DNA from: Nigrospora sphaerica
Lineage: Eukaryota > Ascomycota > Sordariomycetes > Amphisphaeriales > Apiosporaceae
Length of the DNA: 64,000 bases
Reading direction: 5' to 3'
Assembly (NCBI GenBank): GCA_018287875.1
Contig: JAGVVL010000002.1
Span: forward strand, 2,108,001 to 2,172,000
Numbering within the stretch: the first letter of the stretch is position 1; every line of letters begins with the position of its first letter. Position numbers and translations under genes: made by a program. This document shows positions 27,940 to 39,247 of the stretch, piece by piece. The notes under the pieces are model-generated. The model saw nothing but the letters and a program-made list of their open reading frames with translations. It had not been told where the DNA came from and did no database searches.

Positions 27940-28361
27940 ATGGCACCCGGCCAGAAACTGTACCCAAGGGCGACAGTCAAGAAAATCGTCAAGGCGCATT
28001 CGAACCGAAATGTCAGCAAGAATGTGGATGTCATGGTACGATGCCGTACCCCTACGACGCGCATGAAGGCGTGGCCTAACGTGTGCTCAATACAGGTCTT
28101 CCTCGACTACGTGCTGTTTATGCAATCGTACGGGACCCCAACAGCCACCAACCGTGTATGGCATCCCAGGGCTTAGAAACTGACAGCAAGACAGGCTCAT
28201 GAAAGAGGCAGCCATTGATTCCAAGCAAGCTGGTGAGAGAGGCATCAGCGCCAAAAGCATCAAGAAAGTCACTGCTGTGAGTCCGGCGACAATGCGACAT
28301 CGTGGCAGCTGCTGAATCCGGATCTACTTGACAGGATACCCTCGCCAAATTCAAGGGTTGA
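27940..28361 (+). CDS. Centromere protein W-like histone-fold protein (CENP-W/Wip1)
   Basis: CENP-W pairs with CENP-T through histone folds to build the inner kinetochore. Four small exons (27940-28035, 28096-28127, 28195-28276, 28335-28361) join in frame to 78 residues, starting MAPGQKLYPRATVKKIVKAH and ending DTLAKFKG. The order is a basic N terminus, a first helix (ATVKKIVKAHS), a long central helix (VMVFLDYVLFMQSLMKEAAI) and a third helix (GISAKSIKKVTADTLAKF). This is the histone-fold pattern, and the small basic size matches CENP-W. Introns of 60, 67 and 58 nt have good branch sites (CTAAC, CTGAC, CTGAAT). The gene is easily missed because no exon exceeds 32 codons. CENP-S/X or another small histone fold is less likely given the very basic start. 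Confidence 0.85.
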
Positions 28362-29890
28362 GCAGACGCGAGCACAATCCGACTCTCCTGTTCTACCTCA
28401 ACCTGCGTCACCCGAGCGACCCAAAAGAATGTTGCGGGTCTGGTTCACGGCTGTCATCAGTCCAGTCCTGTCGGATATTTATTCGGGCTGGTTATCTAAG
28501 GTGGTCTGGTAGTACTGGCGCTTTGCCGGACGCATACGCTCCAGGGAGATGCAGCTAGGTGTGGATGGTCCTGCCAGGAAGTGGCCGGATGGGTGCCCAC
28601 CGTAGTTGCGTGGGATTGGATTTCAGAGGGTTAGGAAGATGAGCATAATACATGTCGGAGCCCCCCGTCGAAGCTCTCCAGCCTTGGCTGGGCGCGCAAG
28701 CACTTACAAGAAGAGCTCGGCCGAGAGGCCTGGAGATGGAGTAGCCCGGCAGGGTACCCTACTTACCTTACCTAGGTGCTTACACAACCTACCTACATCA
28801 TGCTTCTGTCTTCTGCTGGCGTCAGGTTCTCCACCGTGCTTCTTGGGCAATGCAAGGCGTGGATGGTGCCAAGATTCATTTGCACAGTTGCTCGCATATG
28901 ACACCTCTCGTCCGGTATACAAACTGGTTGCCCGTTGGTGGACTCGATAATGACCTACATCCAGGCCCAGGTGCAATAGCCGCAGTAAGTCGGTTAGCCT
29001 TACCTCCGCTACGAACCGCCTGCGGCACCAGCTACAGCCCCATGGAGCTGAGTGCAACCGCGTTCAATAAAGTTTCCGTCGGCCACCCATTTGGGTCTTC
29101 CGAGCGCAAGCGCTCCCCTCCCCCATGCCCACGATGTCAAATGGCCACATGACCGGCTCGAATCTTCTCAGGCAAACATCCTCTCATACTTATCCCATAC
29201 GTCCTGTATGAGTAAGTACCCAGGTAGGGGCGTGGTGCTGTGCTGTGCTGTACGAGCATTCCTGCGCCGCGACGGGGGTTGGCACATTATGTACCTCCTC
29301 CATGGGACATGTACGATATGGGGAGCCCTAGCAGTGGAAGCTGGTGGATGCGGCTGGGCCAAGCTGTTCGTTTGTTTGACCTCAGTCTGTATACAACCTT
29401 ATGGTACATAGTCATGTACCTTACCTGCCTACTCACGAAGCAGCCCTCCGTCTAAAAACCATAAAAATAAACAAGAAAAATTCCGAGACGACCAATTTCA
29501 ACCACATCGCGTCCCCTTGCCTGAACCCGACCAATATACCTAAAGCTCTTCCTGCCGCCTCCATCTTGTCCCGCTTACCAGCCTGACTTATTCATGAGCT
29601 GTCCCTGTACCACTTCCCTCTTCTAACACCTCGACTCCACCTACCTCCCCCCCATTCATCCTCCAGCACAGCAATCATCCTTTCGATCCGCCCTTCCTAG
29701 GCAACACGCCACGACAGAGTATTTGGGCCGACGCCGTCCTCGTTGTCACCCCTTCCTCCCTTCCACCGCCCGCCTGCCGCCAGACTGCCATCTCCCCGCT
29801 GTGCCCTCCGACCATCCACCACGATCCGACTTTCGAGCTCCTAAGCTTCCTAAGTACCCTACCTACGCACGAACACACCTATAGCCCACG
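28362..29890. other. Intergenic, promoter/leader of RGG protein gene
   Basis: 1.5 kb with no supported gene. The last 300 nt (about 29560-29880) are strongly pyrimidine-rich on the plus strand, as is common just upstream of highly expressed ascomycete genes. TACCTA steps recur at 28755-28795, 29405-29430 and 29853-29870. Confidence 0.5.
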
Positions 29891-31515
29891 ATGCCTTCGT
29901 CCGCCGTTCAGAACCCCCCGGCCCAGACCGAGTCCAAGTCGGCCAAGAAGAAGAAGGCCGCGGCCGCTGCCGCTGCACGCACCGAGTCCCCGGGCCCCTG
30001 CGCCTCTCCTGCGCCCGACAAGTCCGTGTCCGGGGAAGATACCTCTGAGAGCCCCTACGTTCGGGAGCTGCAGAAGTGAGCCCAGCCCGTCTTCCACGTG
30101 TCCGCCCTGGCCCAGCTGATTCTAACCTGCTCGCCCGCCTCAGGAACATTCGTAACCTGAACAAGAAGATTGTGAGTGCTTGCTTGGCTTTCCAACTGTC
30201 TGTAACATGGTTTCGGTCGTGCAAGCTAACCCTAGCTCCCCTCCACAGTCCAATGCTGCCAAGACGAGCGTTGTTCTCGAACAGCACAAGGGTAAAGACC
30301 TCGACGACCTGGTCGCGGCCAAGATTATCAACGCAGACCAGAAGAGCCAGATGCTGAAGAAACCCCAACTCGAGGCGCAAGTTCGCCAGCTCGAGGAACA
30401 GCTGGCCCAGTACCGGAAGATCGACGATGAATACCGTGCCCGCGGCGCTGCCGACAAGGCCAAGATCGAGAAGGACCTGACCGAGAAGCTGGAGAAGGAG
30501 AAGGCCGACGCCCTCGCTGTCGCCACCGAGAAGGCCGCTGCTGGTATCAAGACTGTCCAGCACGACAGCCTCCTGGTGCTCTCCCAATTCTTGCGACTTG
30601 CTGCTGCCCGACGATCTGAGGATGCCGACCCCAGCGCCGACGAGAACATGGCTTTGGAGGGTGTTTTGCTAAATGTGTACTCCGGGGACGAGAACGCTGT
30701 GGCCACCATGATGAAGCTCATCGACGGCTCGGACGAGAAGACTCGGAGCGTCGCTGGCGATGAGTTGCAGACTACCTGTATGTCTTCTGGCCGCTTGTTT
30801 CGCGTGCGAGAAGTCTGACCAAGTTGTTACAGTTGCCCAGGTTAAGGTTGCCTCCATGGCTCACGTCCAAGCCTTGGCCCCCGTCGAGGAACCGGCCCCG
30901 GAGGTGTCCGAGGCCCCCGCCAAGCCCGCCGACGCCCCTGTCACCGATCCTACCGTTGCCCACGCCGGCTTGACCGAGATCGATACTACTGTGCCCCAGA
31001 TCAACGGTCACGGCGAGCCCAGCTCGGGTGTTCCCAACGCCAGTGTCGCAGATGACGCTGCTAACGCCGCTGCCGAGTCTCAGTGGGACAACACCAATGA
31101 GGCGGCCGCCTCTCCTGACGACTGGGTCAAGGTTCCCCGTGACCCCACCGAGACGGAGACTGGCTTGAGTGCTACCCCCGCAGCGGCAGGTCCCGTGCAG
31201 TCTTGGGCCGACGATCAGCCCGAGACGGAGCTGACATCCGAGGTACGTATTACAACGCCGGGCTTGCCAATACCGGGAAGAGGGAAAACGGAGCCCAGGC
31301 TAACTCTACCAAAGGCCGCGGCTACTCAGGCAGATGACGGCTTCCACCAGGTCCAGCGAAACCGCACTCGCGGCCAGAACGAGTCGGGTGGTTTCCGCGG
31401 CCGCGGACGTGGAGGGCGAGGTGATTTCCGAGGCCGTCGAGGCGACGGTCGGGGGCGCGGACAAGGCCGCGGTGGCAACCCCCGTGGCGGCCGACGAAAT
31501 GGTGGAGATTCGTAG
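29891..31515 (+). CDS. Coiled-coil protein with C-terminal RGG box (YAG7-like)
   Basis: Exons 29891-30075, 30144-30171, 30249-30777, 30833-31242 and 31315-31515 encode about 450 residues. The N terminus is Lys/Ala-rich (KSAKKKKAAAAAAA). A helical segment ELQKNIRNLNKKISNAAK leads into a long charged coiled coil (about 100-190: LEAQVRQLEEQLAQYRKIDD onward). A helical domain with LQTTFAQVKVASM follows, then an acidic linker with DWVKVPRDP, and a C terminus of about 15 RG/RGG repeats typical of RNA-binding, arginine-methylated tails. It resembles the fungal family labelled YAG7-like in domain databases, a name I recall rather than verified. The role is probably RNA- or ribosome-associated. The last intron (31243-31314, 72 nt) keeps frame and has no stop, so a 24-residue longer isoform is possible. 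PRMT5 in this window is an obvious candidate modifier of such a tail, though many PRMTs could act. Confidence 0.82.
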
Positions 31516-32313
31516 AGGCCTCTTCATCGCCTCACCTCGTCCGGACGGGTCCCGAGGCCAAGAGAGCTTCTGTTTGCCAGGCAATCCTGGCGAAGCACCG
31601 GGCCCGACTTGCCTCGGCAGGGATTCGACGGCGGTTGCTTTTATGAAGGCGCTACTTCCGCCTGCCGTTGTTGAGCTGGGGGTGGCGCAGAAGAGGGTCC
31701 TTCCAAAAAGAAAGGCATTTGGCGGCCTGGTCTTTGGTGTTTGAGGCAGCACTAGAGTTGGCGTTCCTCCTGGCGTTGGCTTGGCTTCTGTATGATGACA
31801 CGAGATTGGCCCTTGGGATGGGTTCTTGTAACCTGTATAAAAGTCTTATGAAATGCATGAGGTGAGCGGGTGTAGATGGGAAAGGGAAAAGGAAATGGAA
31901 AAAAAGGCATCAAGATAATGAGGTATTCATTACTGAGTACTTGAAACATAACTTCTGGTCTCTTTCGCTGGGAACCCTGCTCTTGCAACTCTTGCCAAAA
32001 CTAGACTGGCGGGGATGGATGCCTTTAGAAATGGATAGCCGGTTCACTATATTAGGGAGCTTTGCTTCTTATGGTTTTTCTCCCCAGCCTTTCGGCTACT
32101 GGCAACCTGGGTGCTGTTGCCGCAATGCACCAAGGGAGGTTCTTCATACGGAGAATAGATATATCTGTTCTTCTAGCTAGGCCCTGAGACGTTGCTTTGA
32201 GCTCAGCTAATCGTCCTCGGTGGAAGCGTCATCTATTCATTGCAGTGTGGCGTTCCAATTTGGGGGGGGGGGGGGGGGGGGGGCAAGGGGCTTTAGCAGC
32301 CATAGATGCCGAG
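31516..32313. other. Convergent 3' region, RGG protein / aminopeptidase
   Basis: About 800 nt between two convergent stop codons, with no supported gene. Contains the 22-nt poly(G) run. Both 3' untranslated regions must lie here. Confidence 0.55.
32262..32283. repeat. Poly(G) run, 22 nt
   Basis: Twenty-two consecutive G residues about 30 nt beyond the aminopeptidase stop codon, on the C-strand of that transcript. Homopolymers of this length are error-prone in sequencing, so the exact length is uncertain. Confidence 0.85.
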
Positions 32314-35257
32314 CTAATGAAGGTACCCGTTTGCAGAGAGCCACTCCCTGATTACGGCCGCGTCCCTCTGCCGGTACGCGGCGCGCGTTCGAATCGAGTC
32401 CTTCACCTGCTCGAGGGTGCGATCAAAAGACGACGTATCCTTATCCTTGAAGAAAGCATCGATCTCTTCTAGGTACTTCAAGTCGGTGAATTTGCCGAGC
32501 GTCAACCGGACGAACCGGTCCAAGACCACGGGGTTCGCCATCTTCTTGGTAACTTGATCCCAGTTCTCCTGCATCCACTTCCAAAGAAGAGGGCGTGCTA
32601 CCGTGTTCGAGGCCAGCGGGCCACCCAGCATGTGCATGTCGCCGCTAGGCACCGAGTCCGAAGCAGGCGCGGGGGGTGCAATGTTGAAAAGGAAGGGAAT
32701 AATCTTGTTGCTGATCATGTCGCGGTCACCAATGTGGCCCATCGAGGCAAGACACAAGTCCTTGCCGTCAACTGAAGCGCCCGCTGCCCATTCTTTCTTA
32801 AGCGCCTCGAAAGCCTTGGCCGCATCCTTCTTGATACCGGCACGGTACACAACGGTGCGCAAACTGGGATTCAGTGCCGTGCCAGCACTGCTCCACGAAT
32901 CGTAGAGTTGGGTCGCTTGCTCCAGAGCTCTGCATTCGTGTTAGCTTTCACAAGTTTCGAGACCGACTCGAATGGAAATAAGACTCACTTTGAATGGCCA
33001 TTCGCAACGGCTGCCAGCAGGAGCCGCTTGCGCAGAAGACCAGTGAGATAGTCTTCATCCACAGCGGGCTCCCACCCGACCTTCTCCACGGCATCGCTGA
33101 TGAGTTTCAAGGTAAAGCTCTCCAGCCCTCTCTTGATGTCCTCATCCTCGCCAAAGACGGACTTGACGTAGTTCAGCGAATCCAAAGCCTGCGCCCACAC
33201 AATCTGGCTAATCTCACCACCAAAGCCTTGGAGGAAGGCCAGAAGCGCAGGGGTCTTGCCGTACCCGGCCGCAGCAAGGTCGGCTGCAGAACCGATCGTC
33301 GCGATCTTGTCTTCGATGCTCAGCTTGTCGAGCTGAGAGGCGAGTTTCGCTAGACGAGCAGGAGGGTAGTTGGTGCGATAGAATCCGAATCCGTTGTGGT
33401 TCAGCTTGTAGAAGTCATCATCTATGTCACGGATAGTGTCTTCCTTGGTAGTAAGGGCCAGTTCCTAGCAAAAAGGCCGAGGTCAGTGTTCTGTTCGAGC
33501 GGGAAGGTTCGGATGGGGCTCCTTTCGGTAACCCCGTGGCGTCAATGAGAACCCCCACCCCGAGAGTGTAACGACTCAAGGATGGGCCCAAGGTAAAAAG
33601 GGGTGCGTACTTGTACTTCCTGTGTGCCTGACTTGCCCTGGAGACCAAGAGGCACCCACCAGACGGTCTCATCCTCTTCAGGCTTCACATCACCAGTGGA
33701 CAAGAACCGGGATTGCTTAATGGAAATCTGCCCCGGCTCCTCTGCGACGGTGAGCATAGGAAAGCCGATCTTCTTGACCCAAGTGGACATGAGGGCGTTG
33801 ACATCGGCCCCTGAAGCTTCAGCCAAGCCTGCCCACAGAGCCTCGGTCTTTGCATTGGAGTAGGCATGCTTCTTGAGATAGCGGGATACGCCATCGAGGA
33901 ACCTCTTTTCCCCGAGATGGTTGGCCAGCATCCTCAGTGTAGAGCAGCCCTTGAGGTAACTGATGGCGTCAAAAATTTGGTTGACGTCGAGGGCATCCTT
34001 GACGGGGACATGGATGGGATGAGAAGCGCGGATGGAGTCCAGAGTAAATGCTTGTTCCATGCCCTCGTTGACGAACTTGGCCCAGACGTTCCAATCGGGA
34101 TGGAATTGGTTGACGGCATACCATCCAGCCCACGTGGCAAAAGACTCGTTGAGCCACAACTCATCCCACCAATCCATCGTCACGAGGTTGCCAAACCACT
34201 GGTGGGCGAGCTCGTGGGCCACGACGTAGGCAATACGAACCTTGTATTGCGCATCCGACGTCTTCTCATCAAAGAGAACGGCAGTGGTGCGGTATGTCAC
34301 CAACCCCCAGTTCTCCATGGCGCCGTGGGTGAACTCGTGCACGGCAAGGAGGTCCGACTTGGGCAGGGGATAATCAATGCCAAAGCTCTCCGAGAACAGG
34401 TCGATGGTTTTGGGGGCGTGCTCCAAGGCCCAGCGGCCTTGCTCTTTGAGACCGCGGGTCGTGTAAACACGGACGGGGAGCTGTTTGCCGTTGTACCTGC
34501 GCTCCGTGTGGGCCTCGACGTATTCGAAGTCTCCGACAGCCCAGGCGAGCAAGTAAGTGCTCATGACCGGGGTACGCTCGAAGACGATTTTCTGGAGTCC
34601 CTCCGCCGTCTTGGAGGAGGTTTTGACGGGCATGTTGGACAGAGCAACCTGGTCATCGGGGATCTCAATATCGAAGTCGAAGGTGGCCTTCAAGCGGGGC
34701 TCATCAAAGCAAGGGAAAGCGCGGCGGGCATCACATGCTTCAAACTGGGTGCTGAGCATGTAATGGAACTCGTCGTCCCGGGGCACCGAGGCGGCAGCCG
34801 GCACCGTGGGCTTATACTTGCTCCGGTAGAAGCCGGCCATGTCGTTGTTGATGACTCCCTCGAAGGCGATCTCGAGGGTCGCCTTCTTTGAGGCGGGAAT
34901 CTCATCGGGGAAGACAATGGTAGCGCGCTGCTTCTTCTCATCGTAAATGAACTGGGCCGAGTCGAAAGACTGCTCGGCCTTGCTGTGCGCCACCACAAGC
35001 TTGGCCGAGGCCAGCTTGAGCTCTAGGGCGTTGAGGACGACATTCCGGGTGGGCTCCACGACTTCGACATCGATGCTAGATTGCGGGGCTTGCGTGAGTA
35101 AGCCGGGACGAATGGCCGGGCAGAGCAGCTGGCGAGTAGCCGGCGCGACTTACGTGACCTTGCCCTGGTAGGACCAGTTCTTGAAATTGAGCTCGTTCAG
35201 GGAGAGGGCATAGTGGGAGGGCTTGATGGCCGCGGGCAGAACATCTCTGTCGGCCAT
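32314..35257 (-). CDS. ape2: M1 family zinc aminopeptidase (Ape2/Aap1 type)
   Basis: Removes N-terminal residues from peptides; related to yeast Ape2/Aap1 and animal puromycin-sensitive aminopeptidase. Exons: 35257-35154, 35075-33611, 33464-32989, 32929-32314; 886 residues. Family signatures: exopeptidase motif GAMEN (286-290), zinc site HELAH (322-326) with the third ligand in NESFATW (Glu345), and an ERAP1-like helical C-terminal domain (KKDAAKAFEALKKEW onward). The chosen start has a good context (ATCATGG). However, the frame stays open upstream through in-frame ATGs at 35680 and 35590. That extension is Arg/Ser/Pro-rich and ends ARIIPRPFSTSSR, which looks like a mitochondrial presequence, so a longer mitochondrial form is possible. 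The intron of 146 nt is the longest in this gene, with a CTGAC branch site. Confidence 0.94.
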
Positions 35258-36621
35258 GATGGAAGAGGGTATGATGGAGGAACACGAGGCGCGAGAGGAG
35301 GTGGAGAAGGGCCGAGGAATTATACGGGCTCGCGGGGCAGTTGAAGCTAGGTGGGGTCGCCGTGGGAACGGGATCCTAAGCAGTTTCAATTTGGCAGGTG
35401 GTGCAGGAGAGGGTCGAAGCAGAAGGTCGCGCGGGCGCTGGATCGGGCAGCTGCGACGAATACCAAGAGCTGCCGGATGGGGCAATTCGCTGCTGACGAT
35501 GGTGGACGACGGTAGCAGAGTCAGAGTCGGACTGGGATTGGGGCCAGCGTATGAAGTGGAAGACGAGGGGCGAGACGGAATGCCCCTCATCTTCACTCCA
35601 TGATGAAAACTGGATGATGCACACGGCCGTTCCAGCAACTGCAGCAGCGCGAACGCTACCCGCCGCCCAATGAGGTCCATGACGGATGGTGCACCGGCTG
35701 GCCGTGGCGCCTGCGACAGCAGCTCCTCTTCACCACAGGCGGGCGAAGCTTTCCAATGCAATGGGAGGTAACGAATTACCTACTAGGTAGGTGGTACCTT
35801 ACCTAACTCTCCTATTCGGAGGGAGCCTCAAGATGATAGCGAGCGCCCTCCTGGGACGTTTTTGCAGCTTGACCTGCTTGTTTGAGCATTCGGGCGAAGT
35901 TTCCAGAAACGAGGTCACCGACGAGCGGGCGGCCGGATTGCACCCGCAGAACCGACGGTACGCTCGCTACCTGCGTAGGGAGAAGGAGGAAAGGGCAAGC
36001 TGCAGAGACGATTGATCCATGATGCTCGAATCTTGGAATCCATCTCTAGAGGTAATTGCTTTGCCCCGCAGATGCCGAGCTTTCCCCCACAAGTATGGCT
36101 TAACACGATATTTCATTCTAAGTGGCAGGGAATGCGTCGATTGCATCCGGCCCCCAAGAAGCAGCCGTATTATGTGTATATCCCCCATTACACTGCTTAA
36201 AGTCACCGTATGCATTTCTTCCTTCAACTTCACCCCGGTCACTGAGTGCTACTTACTGCCTTCCACTTACACTATCCACACAACCAACCTCTGCCCCCTG
36301 TCCCTTATTGTTGGTTTTGTTCAATGGCGAACTCCGGAGCCCTGTAATGACTTCCGCCCCTTAGCAATTCCCCAGCCTGCCCATATAACAACAAGGGTGG
36401 TGTTGCCGTGGCATCTTCACGATATTGACGGGCTACCATCTAGTACTTACCTAGGTAGGTACCTACATATCAACCCACCAAGCCATCCATGCTCCCGTGC
36501 GATAGACGTAAACAACCAGCTGAGCCTTGATGCTTCAAAGGGGCCTCCGTCTCCAGCTCGCTACTTGCTCCGCTGCGAACCGTTGGGAAAACCCTGGGAT
36601 ATACCCATAGCTCTGCCGAGG
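35258..36621. other. Divergent region, aminopeptidase / APC10
   Basis: 1.36 kb between two divergent starts. The first 330-420 nt on the minus strand are open in frame with the aminopeptidase (see that entry). On the plus strand the APC10 frame is open back to 36019, so its true start is not certain either. TACCTACTAGGTAGGT-like steps occur at 35775-35805 and 36448-36465. Confidence 0.5.
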
Positions 36622-38075
36622 ATGGAAAGCCGCAGGGCGCAACTCCGAGCCGCTCGCCGGGCACATCACTCACTCCGGTCGTCCCAGTCCGCCCATTCTC
36701 CCGGCAACCCATGGTCGTCCAACTCGGTCGATGTTCAGGCAGGCCACGCATCTCCTCAGTGGGTGGGGGAACATACGGAAGGTCAGTCAACACGCGAGTT
36801 TTTGTCTTCCCGTTGCTGCCTCCTCTTTCCTCCGGGTGTCGCTACAAGCTCCCACGTCTTTGTTACCGCCACCTCCTACCTCCCTCTACCCTCGAATGAT
36901 TTCCCAGCCTTCCTTCCCTGGCAGGAGACCCCAGCCGATTGCCGTGCACACAGCCCGCCAGGCAAGGAAACCCCGACCGGGATGGGCTCAAGATCACTAT
37001 GGCGCGGTCCAGCCCCCCAGTTGGCTTCTTCTTTGCCCGTTGCGCCTACCCCGGAGCAGCTTGGGGCCGTACAGATTCTCGAGGATGGGCTGGTACCGCT
37101 GGACGGGCATGCAAGACGTTTTCGCTCCGGCTTCGCCAATCTCCCGCGGCATCCTCGTCGTGACAACCAGGAGCACGGTGGCGACACCGAGTTGGACGAA
37201 GACACTGACATGACCATGAACCAAGGCAGCATAGACGACCAGGAGCTTGACGAGAACTATGATGGCGTCGAGGTGGACGACGTCGAGGTCGATGGCGAAG
37301 AGGTGGAAGAGGGTAACGAAACCCAGGACGATGTGCTCTTCGATCCTGCCGCCGTGGGACTGAAGGAAATCAGCAACCTTGCCAGTTTCACCGTCAGTAG
37401 CTACAAGCCTGGCTGCGGAGTGAAGGAACTCCGCGACGACGACGTCCACCAATACTGGCAGTAAGTCCACCCGTTCACTGTCAGACGAGGCGTTGCATCT
37501 CGCTAAACTCGGCCAGGTCCGACGGGCCGCAGCCGCACCGTCTCAATATCCACTTCATCAAGCGCGTGGAAATCCGCGCGCTGCGTCTTTACTTGGACTT
37601 TGAGCTCGATGAAAGCTACACGCCCACCAAAATACAGATCACTGCGGGAACGGGCCCCAACCTCACGATACCCTTCACCACCATGGAGCTCAACGTGCCC
37701 AAGGGCTGGATCGACGTGCCCATTGCTGGCGCCGGTGGCGGGCCTGATGGCAACTCACTCTGCTGCTGGTTCATCCGTGTCATAATCCTTGAAAACCACC
37801 AAAACGGCAAGGACACGCACCTTCGCGGCGTCAAGGTGTATGCGCTGGACGACAGCGCCGATACGGCGGAGAACAACCCCGTCGAAGACATGGTCGAGGC
37901 TATTAATGACTATCGAGACCGGACCGTCCGACGGGGTATCCAGGACCATGACTCCGACGCCCTCTTGAAGCACGAGGCCGCCACAGCCGGTCGGAAGGCC
38001 GGGGCTAGGAAGTTCGCGCCCGGCGATGGCGGCTTGACCATTCCCGATTTCATGAGGGAACCCGAGATACGCTGA
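36622..38075 (+). CDS. apc10: Anaphase-promoting complex subunit 10 (Doc1)
   Basis: Substrate-recruiting subunit of the APC/C ubiquitin ligase; with Cdc20/Cdh1 it helps bind D-box degrons. The Doc homology domain (jelly-roll) runs from EISNLASFTVSSYKPGCGV through YWQSDGPQPHRLNIHF and ITAGTGPNLTIPF to LRGVKVYAL. The protein ends REPEIR, matching the C-terminal Ile-Arg tail that docks on TPR subunits. The safe junction is exon end 37460 / exon start 37517 (56-nt intron). The start at 36622 (MESRRAQLR) is one choice in a frame open from 36019. A pyrimidine-rich segment at 36782-36907 with GTCAGT donor and CCCAG acceptor may be a 126-nt in-frame intron, giving 423 rather than 465 residues. An acidic linker (DDVEVDGEEVEEG) precedes the domain. 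Confidence 0.88.
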
Positions 38076-38254
38076 TTATAGTTGGAAAGCTGTGGGACGC
38101 CCAACGAAGAACCGGGGGGTGCCGTTTTGTCCATGGGTGAACATAGCGTCTTTCTCTGCGGCGAAGAATCTTGATGCCATCCCTGCCTCGGCCCTCGACG
38201 CCGCCGCTACCGTGGTGCTGTTACAATTGGGTACTGAGGCCGTGGTGATCGTAG

Positions 38255-39247
38255 TCACCGGCCAGTGCCCTCGGTGTAAAGCCCGTTCTGCCTCACCCAC
38301 TCGGCTACGCCATCGCTCAACAACGTCTTTAGCCTTTCCCAGTCCTGCTTGCGCACGGCTTCCCTGACCTTGGTGCTGCTGATGGCCTCCCCCCCCTCTT
38401 GTCGCCGCTGTACCATGTCTACCTTGTCCGCCCACTCGGCTCTTCCGCCGCGAGCTTCCAACTCGCCCTTCCGTAGCCCTTCGAGGTAAGCCACCTGGTC
38501 GGCAGTGGTACCCCAGTCGGCGTCGGCCCGTATGGTGACGCGGAGCCGCGAGTGCGCAAAGAAGGGATCCAAGGCGTCCCGCATCGAGTTGTCAGGGTAG
38601 TACTTGGCGTTGAAGACACGGATGAGCGTGTCGTAGCCGGTGAGGTAGAGCTGCTCCATGGGCGGCGCGGCGCACCCCTCCTCCGGGCCCCGGTAAAAGG
38701 CGCACGCGGTGACGGCCGCGCTCTTGGAGTGGAAGTAGGGCTCGGTGGTGACGGCGATGTCCACAACCAGGCCGCTGCCGCCGTCGTTGTCATCGTTCTC
38801 GGCGGGGCTGCCGCCGCCGGGGGCCCGCGTCCCCCCTGGAGCGGCGGCGGCGGCGGCGGCTAGCAGGTCGAGGGCGAAGACGTACATCATGGCGAGGCGC
38901 TGCGGGAAGGCGGCCGGCTGGGGCGCCTTGTCGGCGTTGTTGATGGCCAGCAGGAGAAGGAGGCGCGGGACGGGTGCGGGCGGCGGCGGCGCGTCGGCGA
39001 GCGCCGACAGGGCCATGCGCTGGTGCGCCAGCGTTGGCGGGTTGAAGGACGAGTCCAGCACCAGCAGGGACGCCGGGCGGCGCCGCGGCGCCGCGGGCGC
39101 CGGGTCGCCGCGCGCCGGGAGCGAGCACAGCACCGCCAACGGGGCCTCGGAGCGCTGGAAGGCCTGCAGGGCCTGCGCGAAAAAGGCCACGAGCTGAGGG
39201 GCGGGCGGCAGGCGGGTCATGGTGTCGTTACCCGGAGATGACGGCAT
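38255..39247 (-). CDS. Nicotinamide mononucleotide adenylyltransferase-like protein (Pof1 type)
   Basis: Nucleotidyltransferase of the NMNAT fold, related to yeast Pof1, converting NMN and ATP to NAD+ by family knowledge. Intronless, 330 residues. The N-terminal signature SFNPPTLAHQRM has the usual Gly replaced by Ser and retains the HxxH-like TxxH element. The C-terminal ISSTKVREAVRK matches the ISSTxxR motif that binds ATP phosphates. GYDTLIRVFNAKYY is the central conserved strand/loop. A low-complexity Ala/Pro/Gly insertion lies in the middle. ATG at 39220 is an equally possible start. The gene converges on APC10 with only 179 nt between stop codons. A splice acceptor-like ACACAG ends at 39254, just upstream of the start, so a spliced 5' leader is likely. 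Confidence 0.85.
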   Translation of the reverse strand: MPSSPGNDTMTRLPPAPQLVAFFAQALQAFQRSEAPLAVLCSLPARGDPAPAAPRRRPASLLVLDSSFNPPTLAHQRMALSALADAPPPPAPVPRLLLLLAINNADKAPQPAAFPQRLAMMYVFALDLLAAAAAAAPGGTRAPGGGSPAENDDNDGGSGLVVDIAVTTEPYFHSKSAAVTACAFYRGPEEGCAAPPMEQLYLTGYDTLIRVFNAKYYPDNSMRDALDPFFAHSRLRVTIRADADWGTTADQVAYLEGLRKGELEARGGRAEWADKVDMVQRRQEGGEAISSTKVREAVRKQDWERLKTLLSDGVAEWVRQNGLYTEGTGR

